DNA of 64,000 nt from positions 62,001 to 126,000 of the forward strand of contig CALWNQ010000006.1 of NCBI GenBank assembly GCA_944382875.1, read 5' to 3'. The notes under the pieces were generated by a model, which was given only the letters and a program-made list of their open reading frames with translations, searched no databases and was not told the DNA's origin. The first letter of the stretch is position 1; the number at the start of each line of letters is the position of its first letter. Position numbers and translations under genes: made by a program. Positions 52,706 to 61,285 of the stretch are shown in pieces. This DNA is from an uncultured Clostridia bacterium. Lineage in GTDB: Bacteria > Bacillota > Clostridia > Oscillospirales > Ruminococcaceae.

Positions 52706-53278
52706 TCACTCCTTTTCCACATCTTCCTCGATAAAGTGGGGATATCTGTCCCAATATTCCCGGTAAACCCAGTCCTGACCATCGAGATTTAACTGATACA
52801 TCCGGAAATGCACCGGGAAATTCTTTGGCTGCCACAGTTCTTCATAGGTATAGCAGTACCGCATCCCGATATTGCGCATCACGCCGCCGCTCCGGGGATT
52901 GTTTACGTCGTGGGTAGCGGTGATGTAGGGCAGGCCGTCCGCTTTGGCACGGGAAACCAGCACCCCGGCCGCTTCGGTGACGATGCCGCAGTGCCAGTAC
53001 TCCTTTCGCAGCCCGTAACCGAGGTCATAAGCCGGCGCGCTGCTGATCTTCACGTAGCCGATGGGGATATCCTCTTCTTTCAGACAGATGGCAAGATATG
53101 TTCCATCCTGAACATTCAGATAGTGTTCCCGGAGCATCTTTGCAGCCTCTTCTCGCGTTTTCACTGGAAACCAGGGCAGGAAGCGGTTGACCTCCTCGTC
53201 CCGCATGATCGCAAAGAAATCATCCAGATCGGTTTCAGAAAATTCCCGCAGCAAAAGCCGCTCCGTTTCAATTTTCAT
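52706..53278 (-). CDS. RimJ/RimL-type GNAT acetyltransferase
   Basis: 190 residues: MKIETERLLLREFSETDLDDFFA at the start, LGYGLRKEYWHCGIVTEAAGVLVSRA with the acetyl-CoA region and THDVNNPRSGGVMRNIGMRY, standard for the RimJ/RimL subfamily, which acetylates protein N-termini or small amines. Its start overlaps a 35-residue gene by eleven bases. Confidence 0.9.
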   Translation of the reverse strand: MKIETERLLLREFSETDLDDFFAIMRDEEVNRFLPWFPVKTREEAAKMLREHYLNVQDGTYLAICLKEEDIPIGYVKISSAPAYDLGYGLRKEYWHCGIVTEAAGVLVSRAKADGLPYITATHDVNNPRSGGVMRNIGMRYCYTYEELWQPKNFPVHFRMYQLNLDGQDWVYREYWDRYPHFIEEDVEKE

Positions 53279-53375
53279 TGTCTGCCGGACAGAAAATCAG
53301 CTGTGCAATCTCCAGAATCAGCGCCGCCAGCACCACCAGCCCGCCCAGCTGAAAAAGCAGTTTTAAAGCTTTCAT
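53268..53375 (-). CDS. 35-residue single-pass membrane peptide
   Basis: ATG 53375 is preceded by TAAGGAGG at eight bases. The product is a hydrophobic helix (LKLLFQLGGLVVLAALILEI) with a polar end containing CPADNEN. It lies in the 110 bases between EFR1 and the GNAT gene and overlaps the latter's start, so coupling is likely. Too short to assign to any family. The very good ribosome site and fit to the gap are the arguments that it is real. Confidence 0.55.
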   Translation of the reverse strand: MKALKLLFQLGGLVVLAALILEIAQLIFCPADNEN

Positions 53376-53387
53376 CTGAAAACCTCC

Positions 53388-54167
53388 TTACAGAAAATAC
53401 CGGTTCTCTTTTCGTTCTGCCAGCCGCTTGGTAAAGGCGGCAGCGAACTCCTTGTATTCCGGTGTGTCCATATTTTTCGCATGGACCGGACAGCGGCGAA
53501 TGCAGCGGAAGCAGGCAATGCATTTTTCAGGGTTTACCGCAAAATCCACCGTATTAATGGCACCCTCCGGACATTCCCGCGCGCAAAGCCCGCATTTCAC
53601 ACAGTTTTCCCCAGTCAGCGGATGGAATTTTCCCCCACTGCCGCCTTCTTTATACGGCCGATTGCCAGGGATTTCCGGTTCGGAGAAGCTTCCCGCCGTC
53701 AGTTTTTCCGCCACTTTGGCCCCAAATGCCGCGTCCTCGGCCAAATCTTCCACATTGGGACGGCCTTTCTGAATGTCGCCATAAGTATGCTCCCCAACCA
53801 ATGCGGCGCCTGCTATCGGAACAAATCCCAGCTCTTTCACCAGGTCGGAAAGCTCCAGCAGTGCGTCGTCAAAATCCCGGTTGCCGTAGGTCACAGTGAC
53901 AATACAGAGCGTATGGTTTCCTTTCAGCTTGCGGAAACGCTCGGCAGCTCCCCGATAGATCCGTCCGCCGTAAACCGGCGCACCAAAAACCACCAGCTCG
54001 TCCGGGCCGAATTCGGTCCGAGCAGGCTCCGCGTCAAAACGGGTAAGGTTGATTGTATCCGCTTTTTCACAGCCCGCTGCGGCGCTGACTGCTGCAGCAA
54101 TGGTTTCTGTCCCCTTTTTGGATGTATCTGTCGCCGAAAAATAAACGGCTGTAACTTTTTGAACCAT
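53388..54167 (-). CDS. EFR1-family flavodoxin-ferredoxin protein
   Basis: 259 residues. The N-terminal flavodoxin-like domain (about 1-165) includes VYFSATDTSKK as its phosphate loop and VVFGAPVYGGR. The C-terminal part binds two 4Fe-4S clusters: CVKCGLCARECP (about 199-210) and CIACFRCIRRCP (about 228-239). EFR1 proteins are electron carriers of anaerobes with unknown partners. It opens a six-gene operon with a promoter 20 bases upstream. Confidence 0.92.
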   Translation of the reverse strand: MVQKVTAVYFSATDTSKKGTETIAAAVSAAAGCEKADTINLTRFDAEPARTEFGPDELVVFGAPVYGGRIYRGAAERFRKLKGNHTLCIVTVTYGNRDFDDALLELSDLVKELGFVPIAGAALVGEHTYGDIQKGRPNVEDLAEDAAFGAKVAEKLTAGSFSEPEIPGNRPYKEGGSGGKFHPLTGENCVKCGLCARECPEGAINTVDFAVNPEKCIACFRCIRRCPVHAKNMDTPEYKEFAAAFTKRLAERKENRYFL

Positions 54168-54187
54168 AAAAATCCCCTCCTGGTATC

Positions 54188-54216
54188 AGTATATCACACC
54201 GCCTCGAATGCGGCAA
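54188..54216 (-). promoter_or_regulatory. Promoter of the EFR1-to-TetM-like operon
   Basis: TTGCCG (54216-54211) and TATACT (54193-54188), spacing 17. Confidence 0.65.
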
Positions 54217-54398
54217 GCTTTTTATTTTATCCATTCAAAAGTCAATTTTTTTGTACGATTTGCGCAATTTATAACAAAGTTCCCGATGCAGCGAATAAGC
54301 TGAACTGTACCAGATAGAAACTAAACACAAACCCGCCAAAATACGATATAATAACAGGCAGAAACGCAGCCGGTTCCAACCGGAACGGAGGTTATACC

Positions 54399-55511
54399 AT
54401 GATATTTGTATCCACACCCAGCCGGATCTGTCTGTTCGGCGAGCATCAGGATTACTTGGGGCTCGAAGTAATCGCTTCAGCCATCAATTTGCATTTTACA
54501 GCCAAAGCGGAAGCCCGGAACGACACATTGCTCCACATCCGGATCCGCGACCGTTCGATTTGCGAGCTGGGTGCCCGCAACACCGAGGGAAAATACGAAG
54601 AATACACCATCGACACCGCCGCTCCGCTTGTATATGAAAATAAGCGGGATTATTTCAAATCCGTTGTCAATGTCCTAAAACAGGCCGGGTTTGCTGTTGG
54701 CGGCGCAGATATCACAATGGATTCCGAAATTCCAATCGGCAAAGGGATGTGCTCCTCCACCACCATGGTTCTGGCGCTGACAGCAGCGCTTGCCGCTTTG
54801 TCTAACCCTGTCCGCGCGGCAGATCCGATGGAGATGGCAAAGCTCGCCTGGAAAGCCGAAGTGGAGGAATTCCACGAACCGGGCGGGATGATGGACCACT
54901 ATGCGTCCGCGCTTGGCGGTCTGGTTCACCTGGATTTTTCTTCGGGTGCCGCTGTCCCCACGCCGCTCAGCCTGCATCCGGACGGCTGTTTTATCCTCTT
55001 TGACTCTTTACAGGACAAAGACACCATTCAGGTACTGGCCGACTCCAAATACCCCACACTGGAAGCACTCGAATCTCTTGCAAAATACGGCATCCATTCC
55101 ATCCGGGATTTTTACAACCATCCCGAACTGGAACAGCATACAGACACACTGGACAGCTTCCACCGTCGCAAGGTCCTCGCTAATATCGACAACTACCGAA
55201 TCCAGCGGGAAGCGCTGGAGCTCATTCAAACCGGCCGCATGACCAGTAAAAAACTGGGAGAGCTTTTGAACCGGCACCAGGCAAATCTCCGGGACGGGCT
55301 GCAAATCTCCACCCCGGTGATCGACCGTATCCTGAAAATTGCATTGGAACACGGCGCCTATGGCGGAAAATTCAACGGCTCCGGCGGCGGCGGATGTCTT
55401 TACTGCTTTGCCCCGCGGGAACGCGCGGATGAAATTGCAGCTGCGGTAAATGAAGCCGGCTATCCGGCTATGATCCTCCACCCTGACAAAGGCCTTACCA
55501 TTGAATCTTGA
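54399..55511 (+). CDS. Galactokinase-like GHMP sugar kinase
   Basis: 370 residues. PSRICLFGEHQDYLG at the N-terminus matches the GEHxDY of galactokinases; PIGKGMCSSTTM is the GHMP phosphate loop (about 108-120); GGKFNGSGGGGCLYC is motif 3 near the end. A galactokinase-type enzyme phosphorylating a sugar at C1 is likely, but the galactose-binding set cannot be verified. A TATAAT sits at 54347-54352 without a clear -35. It begins a three-gene set with a nucleotidyltransferase and phosphohexomutase that together can convert sugars to activated NDP-sugars. Confidence 0.85.
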   Translation: MIFVSTPSRICLFGEHQDYLGLEVIASAINLHFTAKAEARNDTLLHIRIRDRSICELGARNTEGKYEEYTIDTAAPLVYENKRDYFKSVVNVLKQAGFAVGGADITMDSEIPIGKGMCSSTTMVLALTAALAALSNPVRAADPMEMAKLAWKAEVEEFHEPGGMMDHYASALGGLVHLDFSSGAAVPTPLSLHPDGCFILFDSLQDKDTIQVLADSKYPTLEALESLAKYGIHSIRDFYNHPELEQHTDTLDSFHRRKVLANIDNYRIQREALELIQTGRMTSKKLGELLNRHQANLRDGLQISTPVIDRILKIALEHGAYGGKFNGSGGGGCLYCFAPRERADEIAAAVNEAGYPAMILHPDKGLTIES

Positions 55512-55533
55512 TACAAAGAAAGGAATGTATTTT

Positions 55534-56274
55534 ATGAAAGCAATCGTTCTAGCAGCCGGTAAAGGCAAACGCCTCCACTCCGAACAGTTCACCGCTCCCA
55601 AGGTTCTGCGGGAAGCAAACGGCCGTCCGCTCCTTGGCTATGTCCTCGACAACCTGAGCTTTATCCCCTCCAAAAAGGATATCGTCATTGTCGCCGGCTA
55701 CAAAAAAGAGATGGTGATGGAAGCATTCTCCGATGGCTACACCTTTGCCGTACAGGAAGAGCAGCTGGGCACCGGCCACGCTGTCAACTGCGCAGCAGAT
55801 GCGCTGAAAGACTACGACGGCCCTGTTTTGGTCTGCTATGGCGACATGCCTCTCTTTAAAAAAGAAACCTACCGCAACCTGATGACCATTCACGCCGACC
55901 ACGGCAACGACTGCACCATCCTCACCGGAATCTCCAACCGGGATATGGCATACGGCCGCATCATCCGGGATGAGGACGGCAACTTTGCAGGCGTGGTGGA
56001 GGACCGCGACTGCACTCCGGAGCAAAAGGCCATCACGGAGCTAAATGTCGGCATCTATGTGTTTGATAGCAAAAAGCTTTTCGATTGCCTCGGAAGCCTG
56101 AAAAACAACAACGCGCAAGGTGAATACTATCTGACCGATGTCCCCTCCATTATGATGAGCCGCGGCTATCAGATCGGCACCTATACCACTCACGATGACA
56201 CCGAAATTCTGGGTGTCAACACTCCGGAGGATCTGGCGCTCTGCGAAGAACTTCTCTCCGAACGGGAAAGATAA
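55534..56274 (+). CDS. GlmU-like sugar nucleotidyltransferase (short form)
   Basis: 246 residues from ATG 55534. MKAIVLAAGKGKRLHSEQFTAPKVL is the nucleotide-binding start; EEQLGTGHAVNCAADALK and CYGDMPLF correspond to GlmU's GTxHA and GDxPL segments. The left-handed helix acetyltransferase domain of full GlmU is absent. It should form UDP- or another NDP-sugar from a sugar-1-phosphate, supplied either by the kinase before it or by the mutase after it. Confidence 0.88.
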   Translation: MKAIVLAAGKGKRLHSEQFTAPKVLREANGRPLLGYVLDNLSFIPSKKDIVIVAGYKKEMVMEAFSDGYTFAVQEEQLGTGHAVNCAADALKDYDGPVLVCYGDMPLFKKETYRNLMTIHADHGNDCTILTGISNRDMAYGRIIRDEDGNFAGVVEDRDCTPEQKAITELNVGIYVFDSKKLFDCLGSLKNNNAQGEYYLTDVPSIMMSRGYQIGTYTTHDDTEILGVNTPEDLALCEELLSERER

Positions 56275-56284
56275 GGAGCGCTTT

Positions 56285-57697
56285 ATGATTCAGTTTGGAA
56301 CCGGCGGCTTCCGGGCTGTCATCGGGGAGGATTTTACCCGGGCAAACGTGGAGCTGCTTGCACAGGGGCTGGTTAATAAAATCCGGGCGGAAAAAGCGGA
56401 AGCTTCTCCGCTTATCATCGGATATGACCGCCGTTTTCTCTCCAATACAGCGGCTCGCTGGATTTCCGGCGTATTTGCCGCAAATGGCATCCATGTCCAG
56501 CTCATCGACCGGGAATCCCCCACTCCGCTGATTATGTTCACGGTGAAAAAGACCGGGGCGGAATACGGCATTGCCGTCACGGCCTCCCACAATCCAGCGG
56601 AATATAACGGCATCAAGGTCTTTACCCGCGGCGGACGCGACGCCAGTCGGGAAGTCACCGCCGATCTGGAAAAGTACATCAACGCTCTGACCACAGATGA
56701 TGTCCGCACTCTCCCGTTTGATGAGGGGATCAGCACTGGACGGATCGAAATCATCGAGCCGATGAACGATTACATCGACAGTATCCTGAATTTCATTGAC
56801 ATCGACCGGATCAAGGCTAAAAAAATGCGGATTCTGCTGGATCCGATGTTCGGGGTTTCCAAAACCTCTTTGCAGACGATTCTGCTCACCTGCCGCTGCG
56901 ATGTGGATGTCATCAACGACCGGCATGACGCGCTGTTTGGCGGACGGCTGCCTTCTCCCTCTGCCAAAACGCTCACCCGTCTTTCCAACATGGTGGTAGA
57001 AGGCGGTTATGACCTCGGTATCGCCACCGACGGCGACGCCGACCGCATCGGTCTAATCGATTCGGAGGGCGCTTTTATCCATCCCAACGACATTCTTGTT
57101 CTGCTTTACTACTATCTGGTGCAGTACAAAGGCTGGAAAGGCGACTGTGTCCGCAATCTTGCCACCACCCATCTGCTCGACCGGCTGGCGGAATCCTTTG
57201 GATGCCATTGCTGGGAAGTCCCGGTTGGATTCAAGTGGATCTCGGCTAAAATGGACGAAACCGACGCCATCATCGGCGGAGAAAGCTCAGGCGGTCTGAC
57301 CGTAAAGGGACACATTTCCGGAAAGGACGGCATCTATGCCGCTGCTTTGCTGGTGGAAATGGTGGCTGCCATCGGAAAGCCGCTCAATACCATCCTGCGG
57401 GAAATCAAAGCGCAGTATGGCGAATGTGAGATGAGCGAATTTGACTGCCGCTTCTCCGAAGAGAAAAAAGCGGAACTCAGCCGACTTCTCTTTACCGAGA
57501 AAAAACTGCCTGCATTTCCCTATCCGGTCCAGAGAGTTTCCTATTTGGACGGCTGCAAGGTTTACTTTGAAAATGGCGGTTGGATCATCTGCCGTTTCTC
57601 TGGCACCGAACCGTTGATCCGTATCTTCTGTGAGATGCAAAACTATCAGCAGGCGGTTAATATCACCAGCCTGATGCGCGAGTTCCTTAATTTATAG
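56285..57697 (+). CDS. Phosphohexomutase (phosphoglucomutase/phosphomannomutase family)
   Basis: 470 residues from ATG 56285, after AAGGAG. The metal/phosphoserine loop is TASHNPAEYNG (about 98-108); the metal site is ATDGDADR (about 247-254), and GGESSGG the sugar loop (about 334-340). The C-terminal phosphate-binding region reads RFSGTEPLIRIF. It interconverts 1- and 6-phosphates of a hexose or hexosamine. The exact sugar is uncertain; partner genes suggest activated-sugar formation. Confidence 0.92.
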   Translation: MIQFGTGGFRAVIGEDFTRANVELLAQGLVNKIRAEKAEASPLIIGYDRRFLSNTAARWISGVFAANGIHVQLIDRESPTPLIMFTVKKTGAEYGIAVTASHNPAEYNGIKVFTRGGRDASREVTADLEKYINALTTDDVRTLPFDEGISTGRIEIIEPMNDYIDSILNFIDIDRIKAKKMRILLDPMFGVSKTSLQTILLTCRCDVDVINDRHDALFGGRLPSPSAKTLTRLSNMVVEGGYDLGIATDGDADRIGLIDSEGAFIHPNDILVLLYYYLVQYKGWKGDCVRNLATTHLLDRLAESFGCHCWEVPVGFKWISAKMDETDAIIGGESSGGLTVKGHISGKDGIYAAALLVEMVAAIGKPLNTILREIKAQYGECEMSEFDCRFSEEKKAELSRLLFTEKKLPAFPYPVQRVSYLDGCKVYFENGGWIICRFSGTEPLIRIFCEMQNYQQAVNITSLMREFLNL

Positions 57698-57828
57698 GAC
57701 ATAACACCATATGATTTCAGGATTAATATCAGGTTTGGATGATTCCAGCAAATTAGTGTTATTTACAACAGAAAAAACAATTAGATGAATCTGCAACAGT
57801 TATATGGAAAAGTCAGGATGGTGATTAT

Positions 57829-58284
57829 ATGAAACTTGCAGAAGCTTTACAGGAACGCGCCGATCTAAACCGGAATATTGAGCAGTTAAAAAATAGGCTG
57901 AGCAATAACGCCCTGGTACAGGAAGGAGAGCATCCCGCTGAGGATCCCGAAAAACTGAAACGGGAACTGGATGCTTCGATATCCCGACTTGCTTATTTGA
58001 TGGCGCATATCAATTTAACCAACTGCAACACCAAAGTGGATGGTCAGACATTGACGGAACTGATTGCAAAAAAAGACGCACTTTTACTAAAACTCCACGT
58101 TTATCGTGATGTTGTATATGCGGGAAGCCAGACATCCTATCGTGCCAGAAATACGGAAATTAAGATTAAAGCTACCATTTCGGTATCCGGATGGCAAGCT
58201 GAGGTGGATCGGATGGCAAAAGAAGTGCGGCAGTTGGACAACAAACTGCAAGAAAGTAACTGGAATACAGAACTGATGGAATAA
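57829..58284 (+). CDS. DIP1984-family protein
   Basis: 151 residues: MKLAEALQERADLNRNIEQLKNRL at the start, helical coiled-coil character, and INLTNCNTKVDGQTLTELIAKKD, then TEIKIKATISVSGWQ; these match the DIP1984 (old name septicolysin) family. The family has been linked by comparative genomics to RNA-repair loci with RtcB and tRNA-like RNAs; here no rtcB is in the window, but a tRNA-like RNA follows directly. The ATG has a weak GGTGAT-type site. RNA binding is a prediction for the family. Confidence 0.85.
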   Translation: MKLAEALQERADLNRNIEQLKNRLSNNALVQEGEHPAEDPEKLKRELDASISRLAYLMAHINLTNCNTKVDGQTLTELIAKKDALLLKLHVYRDVVYAGSQTSYRARNTEIKIKATISVSGWQAEVDRMAKEVRQLDNKLQESNWNTELME

Positions 58285-58303
58285 ACCGTTGGTAGCAGTA
58301 ACA

Positions 58304-58395
58304 GGGCGAATGCCGCGCGGCAACAGCGAACGTTGCATCGGTGGTACGCCAAAGGGTAGGCGTGAGGTTCAATCCCTCAAGAATTGTATTGCCCC
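58304..58395 (+). ncRNA. Candidate tRNA-like RNA downstream of DIP1984
   Basis: A canonical T-arm (TGAGG, loop TTCAATC, CCTCA; 58363-58379) follows a hairpin ACGCC/GGCGT (58346-58363) and one with a 5-bp stem and 7-base loop (GCAAC, AGCGAAC, GTTGC; 58320-58336). GGGC and AAT at 58304-58311 can close the element with ATTGCCC (58388-58394). No valid anticodon loop or acceptor exists for a normal tRNA. The whole resembles tRNA mimics such as the Y RNA/RtcB-associated RNAs. By eye only; boundaries are approximate. The rest of the 330-base gap shows no gene. Confidence 0.55.
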
Positions 58396-58531
58396 GATTG
58401 CGTACAAATGTATCATAATTTATTATTGTTAGAACCAGGTGTTGACTGTATCTGCGAGGGTGGGAATGGGGAAACTGATTTTAAGCAATCATTTTAGCAG
58501 ATTGTAATAAACTACTTCATATATTTTAAAG

Positions 58532-58579
58532 GAAACAACTTCCAGATAACCGGAAAATTGGTTGTCTGGAAGTTGTTTC
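58532..58579. terminator. 20-bp inverted repeat between convergent genes
   Basis: GAAACAACTTCCAGATAACC and its near-perfect complement (58560-58579) around an eight-base loop. There is no strong T-run on the plus side, but its position between the tRNA-like RNA and the glycosyltransferase end is that of a terminator. Confidence 0.6.
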
Positions 58580-58617
58580 TTGCTAAAACCTGTATTGCTA
58601 ATTGACAAATTACCCTA

Positions 58618-59748
58618 TTATATTTTCTTTGTTTCCCTAAGGAAAAGATTTTCCGCAAGTTTACAGATATTTGCAGCAGCATTTCCATTTATTACCCTTT
58701 GCTGACATTCCACCATACAACTACTTTTTTTCTGATCATTCAGAAGTTCCATAGCAGATACCAACACTTCTTTAGGATCTCGACACATATTACTCATACC
58801 ATGTGTGCAGAAGTATTCCGCATTATACAGTTCACAGCCAGGTATGGCTGCTGTGTGCAAAATCGGGATTCCACATACCGCAGCTTCTGTGGAAGAAAGG
58901 CCACCCGGTTTTGTAATAAACAGGTCAGCTGCCCGCATATACCCGGCCATATCCTTTGTATATCCAATCACAATCGTATTTTGGGGCCGTAACGTGCTCA
59001 GTTTATCATATAATGTTTTGTTGTTTCCGCAGATAATAATCACTTCCATATCCTGTCGATCGGAAATTCCATCAAGCAGAACATGGATTGTTTCTTGAAT
59101 TGTACCACCCCCCATACTGCCGCCTGCGATCAGAATATATTTCTTTTCAAAATAAAGATTTAATCTTTGGCGCACTTGCGCTTTGCTCTCTGTTTTTTCA
59201 AAAACACTATTTACCGGTATTCCATAAGGATAGAGTTTCTCCTTTGGAATTCCACGATGGATATAGTCCTGCATAAGATCTTCTGCAGGTATTATATAGG
59301 CATCACATTCTGTTTCCTCCGTAAACGGAATACAAACATAGTCTGTTGATATGAATATTGTTTTCGGTATTTGTATCCCACGATTTTTCATATTTGTCAT
59401 AATTTCAGCGGGATATAAATGTGTCATCATCACAAAATCATAGTGATGATCGGACAGATATTGTTCCATTATCGGGATCATTCTCCGATTAGCGAAATAT
59501 ACGGGAGATCTGCACGGCAACTTTCTATAAAACTGACCTGCTGTATACACTGCGCCAAATAGGCGAGGGGTATTTTGTACCATAGAAATATAGAGATTGT
59601 TGATCTTTTGTGCCAGATTCTCACTATATAACGTATATGGGTTCAGTATATCTGCCTTATGCCCCCTGATCTGCAGCTCTTGTAGAAGAGCTTTTGCCGC
59701 AGAATCATGTCCGCCGCCTGTTCCACAAGAAAGAATTAACGCATCCAC
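58618..59748 (-). CDS. Diacylglycerol glycosyltransferase, UgtP/MGDG-synthase type
   Basis: 376 residues from GTG 59748, seven bases after AGAGGTGA. The family start LILSCGTGGGHDSAAKALLQEL and the C-terminal nucleotide-sugar site ITKPGGLSSTEAAVCGIPILH (about 287-307) match MGDG synthases and UgtP. It transfers a sugar from an NDP-sugar to diacylglycerol at the inner membrane surface. It overlaps the plsY stop, forming a two-gene lipid operon. Confidence 0.88.
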   Translation of the reverse strand: MDALILSCGTGGGHDSAAKALLQELQIRGHKADILNPYTLYSENLAQKINNLYISMVQNTPRLFGAVYTAGQFYRKLPCRSPVYFANRRMIPIMEQYLSDHHYDFVMMTHLYPAEIMTNMKNRGIQIPKTIFISTDYVCIPFTEETECDAYIIPAEDLMQDYIHRGIPKEKLYPYGIPVNSVFEKTESKAQVRQRLNLYFEKKYILIAGGSMGGGTIQETIHVLLDGISDRQDMEVIIICGNNKTLYDKLSTLRPQNTIVIGYTKDMAGYMRAADLFITKPGGLSSTEAAVCGIPILHTAAIPGCELYNAEYFCTHGMSNMCRDPKEVLVSAMELLNDQKKSSCMVECQQRVINGNAAANICKLAENLFLRETKKI

Positions 59749-60350
59749 ATCAATTTCACCTCTATTCGTTCCTTATTCTCTTTGCTAATCAGCAGCCTTA
59801 GTATAACAACAGATGATATAATCATAAATCCAGTTCGAATAATAATACTTTCTATTGTAAATATCATAGTTACGAATGAACAGATATAGGCCGCTAAAGT
59901 ACGGTAATAATGCGGTGTAATTCGCAGTACCACTGAAAAAAATATAAAATATATCGCAAGTGTCATCAATGGCTGCCAGATTGGAAGAAGCCCAAGGAGG
60001 CATCCAAAAGTAACTGCAATTCCTTTTCCTCCCTGAAAGCCATAGAATACCGGAAATGCATGTCCAATCACAGGGGCTGCCATAATAAGGGAAACCGGTA
60101 ACCAGTTATAGGCTTCTTTATTTATATATGTCATATACAAAAAGACAGGAAAAAAACCTTTAAGCACATCGCCAGCAAGTGTAAATACCCCACACCAAAA
60201 GCCACCATATCGAAAAGCGTTCGAAGTTCCCGGATTATTATCACAACTCATGTTAATGAAATCGTTCTTCTTAAAGAGATTGGCAAACACCCTGGCATAC
60301 AACACACTTCCTGAAAAATATCCAATTAAAACAAAAAGCGTTGATTTCAA
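59736..60350 (-). CDS. plsY: PlsY-like glycerol-3-phosphate acyltransferase
   Basis: 204 residues from TTG 60350, six bases after GGAGG. Motifs in order: FSGSVLYARV (motif 1), NPGTSNAFRYGG (motif 2, with the conserved Asn-Pro-Gly) and FQGGKGIAV (motif 3 GGKG). Five or six transmembrane helices. PlsY acylates glycerol-3-phosphate from acyl-phosphate. The sequence is divergent in motif 1, and its place next to a glycolipid synthase under a TetR-type gene suggests a second, conditional copy rather than the housekeeping enzyme. Confidence 0.85.
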   Translation of the reverse strand: MKSTLFVLIGYFSGSVLYARVFANLFKKNDFINMSCDNNPGTSNAFRYGGFWCGVFTLAGDVLKGFFPVFLYMTYINKEAYNWLPVSLIMAAPVIGHAFPVFYGFQGGKGIAVTFGCLLGLLPIWQPLMTLAIYFIFFSVVLRITPHYYRTLAAYICSFVTMIFTIESIIIRTGFMIISSVVILRLLISKENKERIEVKLMWMR

Positions 60351-60397
60351 AGCTATCCTCCAATACCGCTATCGTCACAGCAATAAAATTTGATCTC

Positions 60398-60427
60398 TTG
60401 ACAACTTCATACAGATAACATTATAAT
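60398..60427 (+). promoter_or_regulatory. Promoter of the TetR gene
   Basis: TTGACA (60398-60403), 18 bases, TATAAT (60422-60427). AATTGTCG occurs downstream at 60440 and again near 60502, possible operator half-sites, weak. Confidence 0.55.
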
Positions 60428-60537
60428 TATATCACAACAATTGTCGATTTCACAACATACAGTTTTTGTTTAAATGATGTATAAGCAACAAATTCACATG
60501 AATTGTCGCATCATTTTAAATATTTTTGGAGTTTATT

Positions 60538-61090
60538 ATGGCTGAAAAAAAATCAAAGAATTTTAATTACAAAAAGAATGTTAAAAGAAGGATTGTTAAA
60601 ATTATTAGAGAAAAAACCTCTTGATAAAGTTAATATCACAGAGTTGTGCCAAGAATCCGGAATTAATCGAACGACATTTTATAGGTATTACGATTTACCT
60701 AAGGATATTTTAACCGAAATGCAAAGTGATTTTTTTAAAGAAATTTTTAGGGATTTCAAAAATCCGCTGACAATCAGCGATATTGAACGTCTTTTTCTGT
60801 GTTTATCTGAACACGCAGAACTTATTAAGCTCTTTTTTCAATACAATTCGGACACTGATTGGGCTAATATTTTTACCAATATTTATAGCAGCTTTCCAAG
60901 AAAGAAAATGACATATGGGTTCCAAAACATTGACGAAAACAGCACAAAGCTTCTTTCATCTTATTTAGCAGGTGGTGCCTTCTTTATGGTGCGCCAATGG
61001 ATTATGGAAGATATTCCCCTTCCACCGAAAGATGTAGTAGAAATGATGTTGAATATATTGAATAAAGACAGAATATTTTATTGTGAATAG
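60538..61090 (+). CDS. TetR-family regulator with apparent frameshift near the start
   Basis: The ATG at 60538 with GGAG seven bases upstream opens MAEKK, but a tract of eight A (60545-60552) puts it out of frame with the TetR domain, which reads KNQRILITKRMLKEGLLKLLEKKPLDKVNITELCQESGINRTTFYRYY in frame with the stop at 61090. Seven A would give one continuous protein of about 183 residues. Either a one-base insertion, a sequencing error, or slippage. The nearest in-frame ATG, 60578, removes part of helix 1. The C-terminal part is a TetR ligand-binding domain with no assigned ligand. It probably controls the divergent plsY operon. Confidence 0.7.
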
Positions 61091-61285
61091 TGATTCTCGC
61101 ATGTGCTTATTCGCATCACAGATATTTTTTCCTAACAGGAATGATCTAATGGCACATATCCCATTGTTATACCACAGCCATAATTATAAGGGTGGGTAAT
61201 TTTGCGGCCTTGTACAGCTACGATATAACGCCTCCGTGTTCCCCATTTTGCCGAAACTTCTTTTTTAACCAAAATATTCTTGTAA

